A DNA stretch of 64,000 nucleotides from CBDFHB01 sp965250115 (GCA_965250115.1 CBDFNJ010000001.1:1736001-1800000), one strand, 5' to 3'. Positions 17,601 to 31,843 are shown, numbered from the stretch's first letter. Made by a program: numbers and translations. The notes: generated by a model from the letters alone, not told the origin.

Positions 17601-19296
17601 ATGAGACCTACGAGCTATCAGTCTGAAGATCTCGACCGCCTGTTGAGGAAGCACAAAATAGCTACCCTCGATGATTTGAATGCAGTGTTGGGTACCGATG
17701 TGGACTCGACCGTCTTCCGAAAGCTCAATGAGTTGGCGTATCGGACAAGCTACTCCCACCGTGGTAGCTACTACACGTTGGACGAGATCGCCCAGTTCGA
17801 TCGAAAAGGTCTTTGGTCGTTGCGCTCAGTGTGGTTCTCGAAGTACGGGACGTTGCTTGCGACGGTAAAAGCGTTGGTCGCGGCCTGTGAGGCAGGCTAC
17901 TACGTCGACGAGCTCGAGGACGTGGTGCAGGTTGACGTCAAGGCTCCTCTGTTGAAACTGGTCCGAGAGAAAAGATTGGCGCGCGAGCAGGTGTTCGGCC
18001 GATATCTGTATCTGGCCACCGATGTGAGCACGCGCAAGCAACAGCTCTCGGCCCGCCAGGTACATGAGGCGTCACCTTCCACGTTGGGCTGGGTCGGGGG
18101 AGTCCGCGTGCTCCCCGTGGAGTTGAAGGCTGCGATCGTTCTTTTCTACAGCCTGCTCGATGAAAAGCAGCGCCGTCTCTACGCGGGAGTCGAGGCCATG
18201 AAGCTCGGTCACGGTGGCGACCAACAGATTGCCGAACTGCTCGGGATGGGTCCGAGCACGGTAGCCAGAGGTCGTAGGGAATTGCTAATGAGAGATGTTG
18301 AGCTCGACGGAGTTCGGCGAAAGGGTGGCGGACGGCGCGCCGTGCAAAAAAAAGCCAGAAGTCATCGCCAAGATCGAAGAACTCATGAAGCACGACACCG
18401 CGGGCGATCCGATGACGGGAGTGAAATGGACGCGGCGGACCACCGACAAGATTGCTTGCGAGCTAAGAAGCCTCGGTGTGAACGTCAGCAGCAAAACCGT
18501 CGGTCGACTGCTCAAACAGCTCGGCTTCTCGTTGCGGGTGAACCACAAGAAGCTGTGCGGTGCCACGTCCGAAGATCGCGATACCCAATTCGCGTGTATC
18601 GCCGAACTGCGCGAGCGTTTTGCCGCAGCTGGTCATCCCATCATCAGCGTAGACACGAAGAAACGGGAGCTGGTGGGATTATTCAAAAACGGCGGGCAGG
18701 CCTGGAACCGCGAGCCGACTCTCGTCAAAGACCATGACTTCCGTTCCGAATCGAACGGCATCGCAATCCCCTACGGCGTCTACGATCTGCTCGCGAACCG
18801 CGGGACAGTGTTCATTGGTACCTCGTACAACACCCCGGACTTCGCCGTGAATGCCATCGAGAAGTGGTGGCGAACGGAAGGACGGCGACGCTATCCTGCA
18901 GCCCGTGACCTCGCGATATTGGCAGACGCCGGGGGCAGCAATGGCTATCGGTGTCGGGGTTGGAAGCACGGGCTTCAAACGCGGATTTGCAATCGCCACG
19001 ACATCGCTATCACCATAGCCCACTATCCGTCCGGTACATCCAAGTGGAATCCAGTGGAGCACCGTCTGTTCAGCGAGGTCAGCAAGAACTGGGCGGGCAG
19101 GCCTCTCGACAGCTACGAAACCATCCTCAAATACATCCGCACGACCACCACCTCTTCCGGTTTGCGAGTACGCGCACACCTTATCCGGCGTCGTTATCCG
19201 AAGGGCGTCAAAATCACTGACGAGCGGATGCAGGCGCTTTCCGTTACAAAGGACCAGACTCTACCCAAATGGAACTACACCATCCGACCGTCTTGA
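17601..19296 (+). CDS. ISAzo13-type transposase, two frames joined at an A8 run
   Basis: The first frame (17601 to about 18350) encodes an N-terminal ~165-residue region with a winged-helix look (VFRKLNELAYRTSYSHRGSYYTL). It then encodes the ISAzo13 helix-turn-helix part (DEKQRRLYAGVEAMKLGHGG). At eight A residues (near 18346-18353) the protein continues in the +1 frame with EELMKHDTAGDPMTGVKWT and the DDE core: VDTKKRELVG, LADAGGSNG and SKWNPVEHRLF. An A7 transcript would give one fused protein of about 564 residues. The A8 is identical in copy 2, so it is a property of the element, probably programmed slippage. The N-terminal winged-helix extension is not usual for this family. Confidence 0.8.
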
Positions 19297-19437
19297 AAAC
19301 GGGAACTTATTTTGTCGCCGGCCCTTAGCTGTGCAAGCGAATAGTCTCTGAATGCGGGCACGAGGTGCTTTACCCTTAGGGACGTCCCCTTGTTATACGT
19401 AATGAAATGCTGGTTGCTCTCTCGATTTGTACCTAGT

Positions 19438-20412
19438 CTAACGATAAACGATGCGCGTGTAGCGGGATGCGATGAGGCGGTTCATCGCGGAGTAGCCGAG
19501 CCGAAATCGAACCGTATCCCCGACCGCGAGGGGCTCGGTGAAGCGGACAACCATGTGGTCGCTCGACGCGCGGACGAGCTCGAGCCCGGGCTCGGTGGGA
19601 TAGAGATACTTCATCGGAGCGTCCAGGTGGCCGAGCGAGAGCAGTGCCTCTGGTCGAGTCTTCTTGATTTCGATGACCTCCGTCTCGAGGAGGAACGTGT
19701 CGCGCTCCCAGCCCCCGATCTCGCGTGGGCCGTGCGGCGTGAAAATACCAAGGAGCGGCGCGGTACCGAGGCGCAGGTGGTTCACTTGCTCGGGGAGCGT
19801 TCCGTCGAGCACGAGCTCGAGGACGTTTGAGGTTCCACCCGAAAGCAGGCGAAGCGGCACGTCGATACCTTGCGCGAGGCTCACGAACGAATCGAAGGCC
19901 ACCCGTTGCTCCGCCGCGGTGCTCGCGAAATCGAAGTAGAGCCCGAGCCCGTCGAGCTCGAGGCCGTCGAGGTTTGCGACTTCGCTGCAAGCCCGGGGAA
20001 CGTCGTCGGGGTGCAACCCCTCGCGACCGGTATCGAGATCGACCATCACCACGACTCGATGCGTGCTGCCTCTACGGCGAGACTCCTCGGACAGAAGCCG
20101 GACGACATCGAGGTCGCTCTGGAGACTCCCGTCCGCCATTGCGACGCAGCCGGGAACATCCCTGGGACTGGGCGAGCGCAGAAGCCACAGGGGCACGCCG
20201 AGTCCCCCCATGCGGAGCGAGCTCAAGTTGTCGAGTCGGGCATCACCCAGGGCCGTCGCGCCGCCCTCAACGAGGACCCGCGCCACTTCGACGTCGCCGC
20301 AGACGCCCTTCGTGACGCCCATGACCTCGACGCCCCGGCCGCGGCACGCCTCCATCATGCGATCGGTGTTCGACCGAATCCGCTTCAGATCGATGGTGAG
20401 CCGAGGGATCAT
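19438..20412 (-). CDS. alanine/ornithine racemase-family PLP enzyme
   Basis: 324 residues. The N-terminus reads TIDLKRIRSNTDRM, and the PLP lysine lies in MGVTKGVCGD, as in the ornithine/alanine racemase group (fold-type III PLP enzymes). DLDTGREGL and SGGTSNVLE are the typical mid-barrel segments. The C-terminus RFRLGYSAMNRLIASRYTRI closes the beta domain. It would interconvert L- and D-amino acids; the substrate is undetermined. It lies 13 bp after a core glycosyltransferase gene on the same strand. Confidence 0.75.
   Translation of the reverse strand: MIPRLTIDLKRIRSNTDRMMEACRGRGVEVMGVTKGVCGDVEVARVLVEGGATALGDARLDNLSSLRMGGLGVPLWLLRSPSPRDVPGCVAMADGSLQSDLDVVRLLSEESRRRGSTHRVVVMVDLDTGREGLHPDDVPRACSEVANLDGLELDGLGLYFDFASTAAEQRVAFDSFVSLAQGIDVPLRLLSGGTSNVLELVLDGTLPEQVNHLRLGTAPLLGIFTPHGPREIGGWERDTFLLETEVIEIKKTRPEALLSLGHLDAPMKYLYPTEPGLELVRASSDHMVVRFTEPLAVGDTVRFRLGYSAMNRLIASRYTRIVYR
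19448..19484 (-). repeat. 37-bp repeat at the racemase 3' end, copy 2
   Basis: The functional copy, inside the racemase gene, of the repeat described at 16581-16617. Confidence 0.8.
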
Positions 20413-20425
20413 CTAGTAATTAAGG

Positions 20426-21190
20426 TTAAGGTCGACGTTCGAGCTCCCAGAGCTTGGCGACCTTGCTGAAGGAGTAGAATGCGCCCAAGGCGGCCATGAT
20501 CACACCCGTTTTGCCGTCGAGAAGGCCGCCTTTGAGCACGAGATCACGAAGCACCGACATGGGCAGGACGAGAAGAAGCTGCAGGAGGCTCGCCCGCTTG
20601 CCGGAGCGAAACATCTCCTCGGCAGCGACAGTGGCGTAGTCGTCGTTCTTCTTGACTCGGTGGGCGACAGACTCAGTCGTATAGTGATGAACCTCTCCAT
20701 CGAGTCTCTCCACCGGCCCGTCGATCAGAACCCGCTCGTGGACGCGATGATCCGAAATGCGGCCCTTGTCCTTCAGGAACAAGCGGTCCACGAACGACGG
20801 CCGTCCGTGGCCGAAACGAATGCGCGCACCGCAAAAGTAGTTGACGCGCCGGAGTGAATATCCAGAAACGTTCCCTCGAGTCGTCGCGACCCGACGAATC
20901 TCGTCGGCGAGCTTCGCGTCCACGACCTCGTCAGCGTCCAGGAAGAGGATCCACTCGCCCTCGGCCTGGGAAAGAGCGTAGCTCTTCTGATGGCCGAAGC
21001 CCTTCCAATCGGTCTGGAGGAGGACACGCGCACCCATTTTCTCGGCGATTTCGCGGGTCGCGTCCGTCGAGCCGGAGTCGACGACGAGTATGGCGTCGGC
21101 GAAGGAGACCGCCCTGAGGGTTCGCTCGAGAAGATGGGCGGCGTCGTGGGTGATGAGAACGACCTCGAGCTGCGGTTTCTCGGGGGACAT
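20426..21190 (-). CDS. glycosyltransferase family 2, LPS core type
   Basis: 254 residues from the ATG at 21190; the open frame runs further upstream, but that part overlaps purM. The GT-A fold shows ITHDAAHLLERTL, VVDSGSTDATREIA and the metal site LFLDADEV. YVHERV-like DHRVHERVL and a C-terminal hydrophobic stretch match LPS core beta-glucosyltransferases of the WaaE/KdtX kind. It likely adds a sugar to the inner core at the membrane. It diverges from purM, with starts 21 bp apart. Confidence 0.8.
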   Translation of the reverse strand: MSPEKPQLEVVLITHDAAHLLERTLRAVSFADAILVVDSGSTDATREIAEKMGARVLLQTDWKGFGHQKSYALSQAEGEWILFLDADEVVDAKLADEIRRVATTRGNVSGYSLRRVNYFCGARIRFGHGRPSFVDRLFLKDKGRISDHRVHERVLIDGPVERLDGEVHHYTTESVAHRVKKNDDYATVAAEEMFRSGKRASLLQLLLVLPMSVLRDLVLKGGLLDGKTGVIMAALGAFYSFSKVAKLWELERRP

Positions 21191-21211
21191 GCGCCGTATA
21201 ATAGCTGACCT

Positions 21212-22216
21212 ATGGACTATCGGTCTGCTGGCGTTGACATCGACGCCGCCACAAAGGCGCTTTCGAAGGTGAGAGCGCTCGCTCGCTCGACCTATCGGCC
21301 CGGGGTGCTCTCGGATATCGGGAGCTTCGGAGGCCTGTTCCGACTCGATACCGAGCGCTATCGCAAGCCCGTGCTCGTAGCCAGCACCGACGGGATCGGG
21401 ACCAAGCTCAAGATCGCCTTCGCGACGGGTCGACACGATACCGTGGGCTACGATCTTGTCTCCCACTGCGTCAACGACATCCTCGTCCAGGGTGCGCGGC
21501 CACTGTTCTTCCTCGACTATCTCGCCATGGGTAAGCTCAACGGCGGCGTGGCGGCGGCGGTGATCTCGGGCATGGCGGAGGCCTGTCGCGAGTTCGGTCT
21601 CGCGCTCCTCGGTGGCGAGACGGCCGAGATGCCTGGCTTCTACCGATCGGGCGAATACGACGTGGCCGGTACGATTCTCGGGCTCGTCGAGGAGGAGCGC
21701 ATTCTCGACGGCCGTGCGGTCCGATCGGGCGACAAACTGCTGGCCCTCGACTCCTGGGGGCTACACACCAACGGCTACTCCCTCGCCAGGAAGATCTTCC
21801 AGAAAGCGAAGCTGGCACCCGACGATCGCGTCGAAGAGCTGGGCGCCACTGTCGCAGACGCTCTATTGGCCAGGCACCGCTGCTATCTTCCGGATCTCGA
21901 GCCCCTGCTCGACAAAGGCGTTCTACACGCTCTCGCTCACATCACCGGGGGTGGGCTAACCGACAACATTCCGCGCGTGCTTCCACAGGGCTTGTCCGCG
22001 CGCATCGATCTCGATGCGATCGAGATGCCGTCGCTGTTTCGCTATCTGATGGACCGGGGAAATGTCGCGGAATCGGAGATGCTCAGGACGTTCAACGTCG
22101 GCGTCGGCATGGTGGTGATCATGAGCTCCGATGACGTGAATGAACTTCCAGACGCGCGCGTCATCGGTGACGTCGTCGCCTCCGGCGAGGGCGTCGTCTA
22201 CGAGGGGTCGCTGTGA
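21212..22216 (+). CDS. purM: phosphoribosylformylglycinamidine cyclo-ligase
   Basis: 334 residues with the PurM signature: DIGSFGGLF, STDGIGTKLKIA, HCVNDILVQGARPLFFLDY and GGETAEMPGFY. The enzyme closes the imidazole ring to give AIR in purine synthesis, using ATP. It overlaps purN by 4 bp (GTGA). The promoter must lie in the 21 bp shared with the divergent glycosyltransferase or inside that gene. Confidence 0.96.
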   Translation: MDYRSAGVDIDAATKALSKVRALARSTYRPGVLSDIGSFGGLFRLDTERYRKPVLVASTDGIGTKLKIAFATGRHDTVGYDLVSHCVNDILVQGARPLFFLDYLAMGKLNGGVAAAVISGMAEACREFGLALLGGETAEMPGFYRSGEYDVAGTILGLVEEERILDGRAVRSGDKLLALDSWGLHTNGYSLARKIFQKAKLAPDDRVEELGATVADALLARHRCYLPDLEPLLDKGVLHALAHITGGGLTDNIPRVLPQGLSARIDLDAIEMPSLFRYLMDRGNVAESEMLRTFNVGVGMVVIMSSDDVNELPDARVIGDVVASGEGVVYEGSL

Positions 22217-22830
22217 GCGAGGACGGCAGAACTCTGGGGGTCCTGATATCGGGTCGGGGCTCCAACCTTCAGGCAATATTGGATGCCACCGGACAAGGTC
22301 GTCTGAACGCAAGGGTCGGCGTCGTCATTAGTAACACGGTGGGCGCGCCCGGTTTGGAGCGTGCGCGGAAGGCGGATGTTCCCACCGTCGTTCTCTCGCA
22401 CAAGGACTTCGATTCGCGGGAGAGCTTCGACACCGCCGTGCTCGAGGCTTTGCGAAAGTACTTCGTCGACGTCGTTTGCCTCGCTGGTTTCCTGCGGATT
22501 CTCTCTCCCGTGCTCGTGCGCGCCTATCCCCATCGGATTCTGAATGTCCACCCGTCGCTGCTACCGGCCTTCGTGGGACTGGACGCGCAACGGCAGGCGA
22601 TCGAGCACGGCGTCAAAGTCAGTGGCGTGACCGTGCACCTCGTCGACGAGGAGCTCGACCACGGGCCCATTCTCTTACAGCGCACCGTTCCCCTGCGGGA
22701 GGACGATGATGAAGAAGCGCTTTCGGCGCGCATTCTCGAGCAGGAGCATCAAGTTTACCCGGAGGCGATCGAGCTTCTCTTGGACGGCAAAGTCACTTTC
22801 GAGGGTCGGAGAGCCAGAATCGCCACATGA
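22213..22830 (+). CDS. purN: phosphoribosylglycinamide formyltransferase
   Basis: 205 residues, GTG start. LISGRGSNLQAIL is the N-terminal phosphate loop, and NVHPSLLPAFVGLDA contains the catalytic His in the PurN HPSLLP motif. SGVTVHLVDEELDHGPIL provides the catalytic Asp. It transfers formyl from 10-formyl-THF to GAR. It is coupled to purM in front and to tyrS behind by 4-bp overlaps. Confidence 0.95.
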   Translation: MSEDGRTLGVLISGRGSNLQAILDATGQGRLNARVGVVISNTVGAPGLERARKADVPTVVLSHKDFDSRESFDTAVLEALRKYFVDVVCLAGFLRILSPVLVRAYPHRILNVHPSLLPAFVGLDAQRQAIEHGVKVSGVTVHLVDEELDHGPILLQRTVPLREDDDEEALSARILEQEHQVYPEAIELLLDGKVTFEGRRARIAT

Positions 22831-24026
22831 CCATGAGCATCGAGGAACAGATCGCTTACTTGACGAAGGGCGCCGTCGACGTCGTGCCACTCGAGGAGCT
22901 GAGAAAGAAGCTCGAGCGGTCCCAGAAGACGAGCGAGGCTCTCAAGGTCAAAGTCGGCTTCGACCCCTCCGCGCCCGACATCCATCTCGGCCATACCGTG
23001 CTCATGCGGAAAATGAAGCATTTTCAGGATCTCGGCCACGACGTCGTATTCCTTATTGGAGACTTCACCGGCCTCATAGGCGATCCGAGCGGCAAGTCGA
23101 AAACGCGGCCGCAGCTCAACCGGGAGGAGATCGATAACAACGCGGAGACCTACAAGGAGCAGGTCTTCAAGATCCTCGACCCGGACAAAACCATCGTCGA
23201 TTTCAACAGCCGCTGGCTAGGAGCACTTGGCAGTGAGGGCTTCCTTCGTCTCGCCTCACGCTATACCGTCGCGCGCATGCTCGAGCGCGACGACTTCAAG
23301 AAGAGGTTTCAATCCGAGCAGCCGATATCCATTCACGAGCTCGTGTACCCGCTCGCCCAGGCCTACGACTCTGTCGCGCTGAAAGCGGATTTCGAGCTCG
23401 GCGGGACGGACCAACTCTTCAACCTCCTCGTGGGCCGCGACATCATGCGGGAGTACGGCCTCGAGCCCCAGGTCGTGCTCACGACCCCTTTGCTCGAGGG
23501 CCTCGACGGCGTGGAAAAGATGTCGAAGAGCTTGAACAACTACGTCGGCGTCACCGAGCCGCCGGAGGAGATGTTCGGAAAGCTCATGTCCGTCTCCGAC
23601 GAGCTCATGTGGAAGTACTACGAGCTCTTGACGGACCTGAGTGTAAAGGAGATCGAAGGGCTCCAAGCGAAGGGCGACCCCATGAGCGCCAAGATGGACC
23701 TCGCCAAGCGCATCATCGCGGATTTCCATCCGGCGGAAGCTGCCGACGAGGCGCAAAGGCACTTCGATGCCGTCATCCGTCAGAAAGGGCTGCCGGAGGA
23801 GATCCCCGAGCATCATGTGGCGGCCGGAAAGCTTCAACTTTCGCAAGTCCTGGTCGACGGCAAGCTGGCCCCATCGAGGAGCGAAGCGAGGCGGCTCATC
23901 ACCCAGGGTGCCGTCTCCATCGACGGCGACCGTGCTGCCGAAGACAAAGAGCTCGCGCTCGAGGGCTCGGGAAGCCTCGTTCTCAAAGTCGGGAAACGGC
24001 GCTTCCTGAAGCTGGTTTACGAATAA
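22827..24026 (+). CDS. tyrS: tyrosyl-tRNA synthetase
   Basis: 399 residues. PDIHLGHTVLMRKMKHF holds the HIGH-type motif (HLGH), and KMSKSLNNYVG is the KMSKS loop, spaced as in the TyrRS-Z (type II) class. The C-terminal S4 domain (APSRSEARRLITQGAVSIDG) binds tRNA. It charges tRNA-Tyr. The ATG overlaps the purN stop; a second ATG lies two codons later. It converges with the SIMPL gene. Confidence 0.95.
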   Translation: MTMSIEEQIAYLTKGAVDVVPLEELRKKLERSQKTSEALKVKVGFDPSAPDIHLGHTVLMRKMKHFQDLGHDVVFLIGDFTGLIGDPSGKSKTRPQLNREEIDNNAETYKEQVFKILDPDKTIVDFNSRWLGALGSEGFLRLASRYTVARMLERDDFKKRFQSEQPISIHELVYPLAQAYDSVALKADFELGGTDQLFNLLVGRDIMREYGLEPQVVLTTPLLEGLDGVEKMSKSLNNYVGVTEPPEEMFGKLMSVSDELMWKYYELLTDLSVKEIEGLQAKGDPMSAKMDLAKRIIADFHPAEAADEAQRHFDAVIRQKGLPEEIPEHHVAAGKLQLSQVLVDGKLAPSRSEARRLITQGAVSIDGDRAAEDKELALEGSGSLVLKVGKRRFLKLVYE

Positions 24027-24045
24027 GCGTCGCTTCTTGGTTGAG

Positions 24046-24768
24046 CTACTGCGAGATCTCCACGATCAAAGTCACGCTCGCGTTCACTTCGATCGTCCCG
24101 GGCTCGACTGGCGTTGGTGCCGCGGCGGCTTGAGCCATTTCGGCGCGGAACATCGAGCTCGGCCGGATGATGTCAGGCGCACCTTCGCTCACGGAGAGAA
24201 TGCGCACGATGCCGACACCGAGTGCGCTCGCGAGGGTGTTCGCTTTGGCCCGAGCGTCGAGGGCCGCCAGTTTCAAGGCCTCCTGCTTGACGGCGCTCTC
24301 GTCGCGCAAGCTGAAAGCGATGTTGCGAACGGAATTGGCGCCGGCCGCCGTCGCGAGATCGATCGCTTTACCGACGGCGTCCAGCTCCAGGTTGCGAAGC
24401 CGGACGACGTTGGTCGCCGTGTAGCCCGATACGACGGCCTGACTTCTTGGATCCGGTCGCTCGTACTTCGGGTTCAGCGAGTAGCTGACCGTTTCGATCT
24501 TGGCCTCCGCTCCGAGCGTTGACCTCAGGCTCCGGAGTACGGCATCGAGCTTGTTGGCGTTCTGCCGAGCCGCCGCGTCCGCGTCGGGCGCTTCGGTGAC
24601 GACGCCGACGTCGACTTGAGCTCGCTCGGGCTGGACGGAAAGCACCGACCGGCCCGTCACCTGAATGTTCGGTGTCGGTCCATCGGACTGAGCCGTCACG
24701 ACGTGACCGCCGAGCAAAACTGCGAGCGTCGAAGCTGCGACACTAGCTGTACTTAGTATGTTGTTCAT
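24046..24768 (-). CDS. SIMPL domain (DUF541) periplasmic protein
   Basis: 240 residues with a signal peptide ending near VTAQS (residue 28). The body shows the SIMPL/YggE pattern: IQVTGRSVLSVQPERAQVDV near the start, ALKLAALDARAKANTLASAL in the middle, and IEVNASVTLIVEI at the end. The family is secreted, forms oligomeric rings in some species and is linked to stress or signalling; no enzymatic role is established. It is a single gene between convergent tyrS and divergent msrP. Confidence 0.85.
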   Translation of the reverse strand: MNNILSTASVAASTLAVLLGGHVVTAQSDGPTPNIQVTGRSVLSVQPERAQVDVGVVTEAPDADAAARQNANKLDAVLRSLRSTLGAEAKIETVSYSLNPKYERPDPRSQAVVSGYTATNVVRLRNLELDAVGKAIDLATAAGANSVRNIAFSLRDESAVKQEALKLAALDARAKANTLASALGVGIVRILSVSEGAPDIIRPSSMFRAEMAQAAAAPTPVEPGTIEVNASVTLIVEISQ

Positions 24769-24874
24769 CTGGTTCTAATCTCCGGCTTGGCGATCCCGAT
24801 GGAGCGCTCTACTGTGTAGGAAGGCGGCCGGACCGCCGAAGCCATGTTAGGTTCAAGCTTCTCTCCCGCGCAAG

Positions 24875-25836
24875 ATGATTGACCTACGGATCACGCCGCT
24901 GGAGGTCTTCTTCGACCGGCGGGACTTTCTGGAGGCGCTTGGCGGTGCTCTCGCGCTCGGCTCCGCCTCGTGCCAAGTGACCCGTCCTGCTCCCGATCAA
25001 GCACTAATACCGCCGTTCGAGCGGCCGGACGTCTTTCCGGCAAAACGAGCCGAGGCGGTCGAGCTTCCTCCGAGCATTCGACGCAAAGATTTGACACCGC
25101 GCGCCGTCGCGGCCGCGCATAACAACTTCTACGAGTTCCTCGAAGGACGAGGCGGACCAGTCTGGGAGCACGTCAAAGACTTCCAGGTGGAGCCCTGGAC
25201 CGTCGAGGCCAAAGGCGAGTGTGAGAAGCCGGGCTCTTTCTCTCTCGATGAGCTCTTCAAAATCCCGCACGAGGAAAGGGTTTGCCACTTTCGATGCGTC
25301 GAGCGTTGGGCGATGAACGTACCCTGGTCTGGGTTTCCGCTACGCCAGCTCCTCGAGAGAGTGGAGCCGAAGTCGACGGCAACGCACGTCCGCTTCATCT
25401 CGGCTCGTCGTCCGGACCAGATGCCAGGGCTACGCGAGGCGCTCTATTATCCATGGCCTTACGAAGAGGGGCTACGAATGGACGAGGCGATGGACGATCT
25501 CGCCTTCGTGGCGACGGGCGTCTACGGTGCACCGGTGCGCCTCGTTGTGCCGTAGAAATACGGTTACAAGAGTCCCAAATCGATCGTTCAGGTCGTCCTC
25601 ACGACGGGGAGCCATCGACCTTCTGGCAGATCCAGCCCCACGAATACGGCTTCGTCTCGAACGTCAACCCAAACATCCCTCACCCTCGATGGAGCCAAGA
25701 AACGTCCTACTGGCTCGATACGGGGGCACCCTTCGATACGCCCATTCTCAACGGCTATGAGGAGGTAGCACACCTCTACCCGGACGAGCCGCGATCCCCG
25801 CAACGCCCTTTGGCTAGAGGCGAGCGAGCACGCTGA
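24875..25836 (+). pseudogene. msrP: MsrP/YedY molybdopterin subunit, stop plus frameshift
   Basis: The first 226 codons encode the sulfite-oxidase-fold domain of the periplasmic methionine-sulfoxide reductase catalytic subunit, with the molybdenum-binding Cys in HFRCVERWAMNVPWSG. A TAG at 25553-25555 follows RLVVP, where relatives have a Trp (VVPWKYGFKS); the frame then continues KYGYKSPKSIV. A one-base slip near 25605 leads to the C-terminus STFWQIQPHEYGF, NVNPNIPHPRWSQ. Both halves are well conserved. The N-terminal DRRDFLEALGGALALGSAS lacks a canonical twin-arginine run (RR only). No msrQ is seen; the rRNA operon follows. Confidence 0.85.
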
Positions 25837-25873
25837 GAGGGACGGGGTCTGATGGAATCCCTACGATTTCCGC

Positions 25874-25901
25874 TTGACGGTAAGGTTAGCTATAGTGTAA
25901 T
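25874..25901 (+). promoter_or_regulatory. candidate rRNA operon promoter
   Basis: TTGACG (25874-25879) and TGTAAT (25896-25901) are separated by 16 bp. They lie between the msrP end and the boxA leader, about 185 bp before the 16S start. The position suits an rRNA P1-type promoter. No upstream A/T-rich UP element is obvious. Confidence 0.45.
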
Positions 25902-25928
25902 CTCGTTAATTGCCCCGGATAGAGGGTT

Positions 25929-25943
25929 TGTTCTTTGAAAACT
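25929..25943 (+). promoter_or_regulatory. boxA antitermination site, 16S leader
   Basis: TGTTCTTTGAAAACT matches the rRNA boxA (TGCTCTTTGAAAA) that recruits NusB/NusE for antitermination. A second copy precedes 23S at 28113-28127. Confidence 0.75.
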
Positions 25944-26085
25944 AGGTAGAGCGAGTCCAGCCAAGCGAGTAATTGTACTTGGATTCAAACTTCAGGTGCC
26001 GCCAGGCACTTGAAGATCTCGGGTTTTGGCTTTCTCTCGCCAAAGCTCCTTTGGGGTGAAGGCGGGGTCGGGTCGAAAACACATT

Positions 26086-27651
<1,566 letters not shown>

Positions 27652-27861
27652 GGAAGATTTGGGAGAACCCTTCGGGGTTGTACCCACATCGACTTAGGTC
27701 GATCTTGCGACGTTGGACTTTATCTCGCCGAACGCTTCCAAGTTCGTGAGGCGAGTCGCTCTATCTAGTTTTGAGAGAACAGTTCTCTCGTTGGGTCGCG
27801 CTTTGGACTTCTGTCTGAGCGGGAGGCCAGGTTTCGGCGCTGAACGAGGCGAGAGACCGAT

Positions 27862-27938
<77 letters not shown>

Positions 27939-27945
27939 TTATCCG

Positions 27946-28021
27946 GGGGAATTAGCTCAGCTGGGAGAGCGCCTGCCTTGCACGCAGGAGGTCACCGGTT
28001 CGATCCCGGTATTCTCCACCA
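27946..28021 (+). tRNA. alaT: tRNA-Ala (TGC)
   Basis: Acceptor GGGGAAT/ATTCTCC, D-arm AGCTCAGCTGGGAGAGC, anticodon TGC at 27979-27981, T-loop TTCGATC and encoded CCA. The last A is also the first base of a perfect 23-bp hairpin. Confidence 0.96.
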
Positions 28022-28070
28022 GCTCGATGCGAGAGTCGAGCTCGAAAGAGCTCGACTCTCGCATCGAGCT
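28021..28070 (+). repeat. perfect 23-bp hairpin with GAAA loop in the rRNA spacer
   Basis: 28021-28043 is exactly complementary to 28048-28070, with a GAAA tetraloop (28044-28047). It follows tRNA-Ala without a gap, so the stem starts at the tRNA 3' end. No U-run follows, so it is unlikely to be a terminator; it may guide RNase III or tRNA 3' processing. Confidence 0.9.
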
Positions 28071-28112
28071 GTCCGCCGTAGCCCGAAAGGGCGAAGGCGG
28101 GCTGATTTCGAT

Positions 28113-28127
28113 TGCTCTTTGAAAACT
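28113..28127 (+). promoter_or_regulatory. boxA antitermination site, 23S leader
   Basis: TGCTCTTTGAAAACT, an exact boxA, repeated from the 16S leader in the 16S-23S spacer as is usual. Confidence 0.8.
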
Positions 28128-28204
28128 GAATATCTGGCAACCATTGTTAGGGTACAAATGCGCAGTGCGGCGGATCATGATCTTTGCTCTTTAGTAAATT
28201 TTAT

Positions 28205-31558
<3,354 letters not shown>

Positions 31559-31639
31559 AAAATTTACCAAGAGCAAAGCTCACCGCTTCGCACGCGCAAG
31601 CGTACTCTAATCACGTGTTGTCAGATATTCGAACGAGCT

Positions 31640-31757
<118 letters not shown>

Positions 31758-31770
31758 ATACTATCAAAAG

Positions 31771-31807
31771 CCCGATTTCCCGTTTCACGCGGGAAGTCGG
31801 GTTTTTT
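31771..31807 (+). terminator. rho-independent terminator of the rRNA operon
   Basis: CCCGATTTCCCG pairs with CGGGAAGTCGGG (one mismatch) and is followed by six T residues. It lies 14 bp after 5S. Confidence 0.9.
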
Positions 31808-31843
31808 GTAGGAAGGCAGGAAAGGCGGACTATTCGAGCTCTC

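Larger units (their letters stand above)
17401..19324 (+). mobile_element. ISAzo13-type insertion sequence, copy 1
   Basis: 1,924 bp. The terminal inverted repeats are GGGCCGCCGACAAAATAA at the left and the reverse complement of GGGCCGGCGACAAAATAA at the right. The left flank ends TAA and the right flank starts TTA, so there is no exact target duplication here, unlike copy 2 (38014-42508), which has TAA on both sides. The left end interrupts the GAF-like gene. The two copies lie in opposite orientation about 19 kb apart. Confidence 0.85.

Noticed and set aside
24037..24522. 161-codon plus-strand frame after tyrS
   Set aside because: Antisense to the SIMPL gene, which has a signal peptide and family motifs.
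28080..28100. GCCCGAAAGGGC hairpin in the spacer as a terminator
   Set aside because: There is no T-run, and boxA and 23S follow downstream in the same transcript.
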